From Clostridia bacterium (lineage in GTDB: Bacteria > Bacillota > Clostridia > UMGS1883), in NCBI GenBank assembly GCA_021202495.1, contig JAJQCX010000208.1:1-16285 (forward strand): a DNA stretch of 16,285 bases. Direction: 5' to 3'. The notes below the pieces were generated by a model. That model worked only from the letters and a program-made list of their open reading frames with translations. It was not told where the DNA came from and did not search any database. This document shows positions 15,342-16,285 of the stretch, piece after piece. How positions within the stretch are numbered: the first letter of the stretch is position 1; each line of letters opens with the position of its first letter. Position numbers and translations under genes: made by a program.

Positions 15342-15376
15342 GTATTTTGTTTTTTTAATCCCGTGCGTAAATAAGG

Positions 15377-15410
15377 CGAGCAGAATCATACAAAATGCCG
15401 ATTCTGCTCG
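15377..15410 (-). terminator. Hairpin between rpmF and the tRNA, probable terminator
   Basis: An 11 bp perfect stem (15377-15387 with 15400-15410, 12 nt loop) lies 27 bases past the rpmF stop. On the minus strand it is followed by CCTTATTT, a weak U-tract, so some transcripts may continue into the tRNA. Confidence 0.55.
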
Positions 15411-15437
15411 TGCGCTTTTTTAATTGTTGTTGCGCTT

Positions 15438-15617
15438 TTACGCTTCCTTCTTTACGATTTCCTTGCCGTCGTAATAGCCGCAAGCCTTGCATACCGTGTG
15501 GGGCTTTGTGTACTCGCCGCAATGAGAGCATTTTACCATGTTGGGAGTTACAAGTCTCCAGTTTGCTCTTCTCTGACGCTTTTTCATTTTAGAAGTTCTG
15601 TGTTTCGGAACAGCCAT
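15438..15617 (-). CDS. rpmF: 50S ribosomal protein L32
   Basis: A 59-residue basic protein beginning MAVPKHRTSKMKKRQRRANW, the hallmark L32 N-terminus. Four cysteines (C30, C33, C43, C46) in CSHC and CKAC form the zinc-binding version of L32. It is part of the large ribosomal subunit. The start is ATG 15617, with GGAGAGG placed a few bases upstream inside the end of the preceding gene. Only 3 nt separate it from the DUF177 stop, so the two are co-transcribed and probably translationally coupled, as in many bacteria. The remaining C-terminal residues (YYDGKEIVKKEA) end at the TAA at 15438-15440. Confidence 0.97.
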   Translation of the reverse strand: MAVPKHRTSKMKKRQRRANWRLVTPNMVKCSHCGEYTKPHTVCKACGYYDGKEIVKKEA

Positions 15618-15620
15618 TTT

Positions 15621-16127
15621 TTACACCTCTCCGTTTTCTGATAGTTTTCTGAAAATAGCGAAACGAGGATCATATCTCGTTGTGTCGCAATTACATTCGG
15701 TTAAATTGAGATTGGCGCCGCATTTGGGACAAAGGCCGCGGCAGTCCTCCTTGCAAAGATGTGTCATGGGGAGCGCGGTTATCAAAAGAGTGTCGAGCGC
15801 GCCTGAAATGTCGAGGACAAAGCCGGAAAGCGAAAACATTTCGCTGTCAAAATCGTCCGCATTTTCGGTTACGTTTTCCTCCGTGGAATTTTGAACCGTA
15901 TTTGTAATCTCACAGGCGCAGCGGTCGCACAGCGTGCGGTATTCGCCCGTGATGTTAAGATTTATTTTCAGCGCGCCGCCGATGTTTTTGATGAGGCCTG
16001 TGACGGAGAGCGGCTTTTCAAACGCGTATTCGCTGCCGAAAAACTCAAACGGATCGACTTTGTACTCCCCGCTTATTTCAAGCGAAGCTCCGTCGTAGTT
16101 GATAACGCTGCCGATGTTTATTTTCAT
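15621..16127 (-). CDS. yceD: DUF177/YceD family protein, upstream partner of rpmF
   Basis: A 168-residue protein. The N-terminal part is a beta-rich domain with GEYRTLCDRCACEI (a CxxC at about 68-71). The conserved C-terminal block reads LCKEDCRGLCPKCGANLN (about 125-142), followed by CNCD and a C-terminal DPRFAIFRKL, typical of the YceD/DUF177 family. The family is linked to 23S rRNA accumulation and nearly always sits before rpmF. ATG 16127 with AGGGGTGG about 6 nt upstream is preferred. An in-frame GTG at 16136 would add only three residues. A consensus promoter lies about 40 bases upstream. Confidence 0.93.
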   Translation of the reverse strand: MKINIGSVINYDGASLEISGEYKVDPFEFFGSEYAFEKPLSVTGLIKNIGGALKINLNITGEYRTLCDRCACEITNTVQNSTEENVTENADDFDSEMFSLSGFVLDISGALDTLLITALPMTHLCKEDCRGLCPKCGANLNLTECNCDTTRYDPRFAIFRKLSENGEV

Positions 16128-16168
16128 CCCGTCCACCCCTTGTCAAAAGGACAATCTCAGCATTGACA

Positions 16169-16197
16169 ATTGTACTACATGAGTTTTAATTTGTCAA
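16169..16197 (-). promoter_or_regulatory. Sigma-A promoter of the yceD-rpmF operon
   Basis: On the minus strand a perfect TTGACA (16192-16197), a 17 bp spacer and TACAAT (16169-16174). The predicted start is near 16162, about 35 nt before the yceD ATG. This near-consensus strength suits a ribosomal protein operon. Confidence 0.85.
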
Positions 16198-16244
16198 CAC
16201 TTTTTTTGATAGAAGAGGCGAGAATACCGTACACGGCAACAGCA

Positions 16245-16273
16245 TTTACTTTTTTGCAAACATGTGATACACT
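16245..16273 (+). promoter_or_regulatory. Candidate divergent promoter at the window edge
   Basis: TTTACT (16245-16250), a 17 bp spacer and TACACT (16268-16273) preceded by TGA give an extended -10 promoter facing rightwards. The gene it would serve is outside the window. The -35 is poor, so this is tentative. Confidence 0.35.
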
Positions 16274-16285
16274 GTAGGCATGAAA

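Noticed and set aside
15395..15592. 65-codon plus-strand frame over rpmF
   Set aside because: The minus strand encodes an unmistakable L32 here.
1..16285. CRISPR array
   Set aside because: No regularly spaced short repeats were seen anywhere in the window.

Overview
The window looks like a chromosomal segment of an uncultured member of the Clostridia (Bacillota; Oscillospiraceae-like is a guess). The support is strong Shine-Dalgarno sites, an S-box-type SAM riboswitch with a transcriptional terminator, a MerR/MATE pair of the MepA type, the yceD-rpmF pair and a tRNA-Arg with an encoded CCA. Base composition is intermediate and coding density is high.

Layout. (1) 1-511: an extended -10 promoter, a SAM riboswitch that seems to lack P4, an antiterminator/terminator switch and a second hairpin covering the ribosome binding site all precede one 95-residue protein of unknown function. 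(2) 538-746 and 11787-11997: two diverged direct copies of a ~210 bp non-coding repeat bracket about 11 kb. (3) 776-10926, inside the bracket: four tightly packed, co-directional genes. They encode a CoiA-like zinc-finger protein (broken by a one-base frameshift), a coiled-coil protein with what looks like a degenerate ATPase domain, an unrecognised 334-residue protein, and a 1751-residue DEAH helicase with several zinc clusters and a DUF1998-type C-terminus. The helicase resembles DruE of Druantia and DrmA/DrmB of DISARM, but I do not recognise the partner genes from either system. This is the best candidate for an undescribed, probably antiviral, system. (4) 11081-11747: a UPF0158 protein with its own promoter and a very long terminator hairpin, still inside the bracket. 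(5) 12018-15229: a BmrR-like MerR regulator, divergent from a MepA-type MATE exporter and a lactonase-like metallo-beta-lactamase-fold hydrolase, with a 19-bp-spacer MerR promoter between them. (6) 15234-16285, minus strand: housekeeping DUF177/YceD, rpmF and tRNA-Arg(CCT), with an excellent promoter upstream.

How the parts may work together. The four-gene operon has overlaps of 4 and 1 nt and one junction of 0 nt, so it should be made as one unit, with the helicase as the motor and the upstream proteins as likely recognition or regulatory subunits (inference). The MerR/MATE/hydrolase block reads as a drug-responsive efflux and detoxification cassette. The right-hand end is core genome, so the repeat-bracketed part is probably an accessory insertion.
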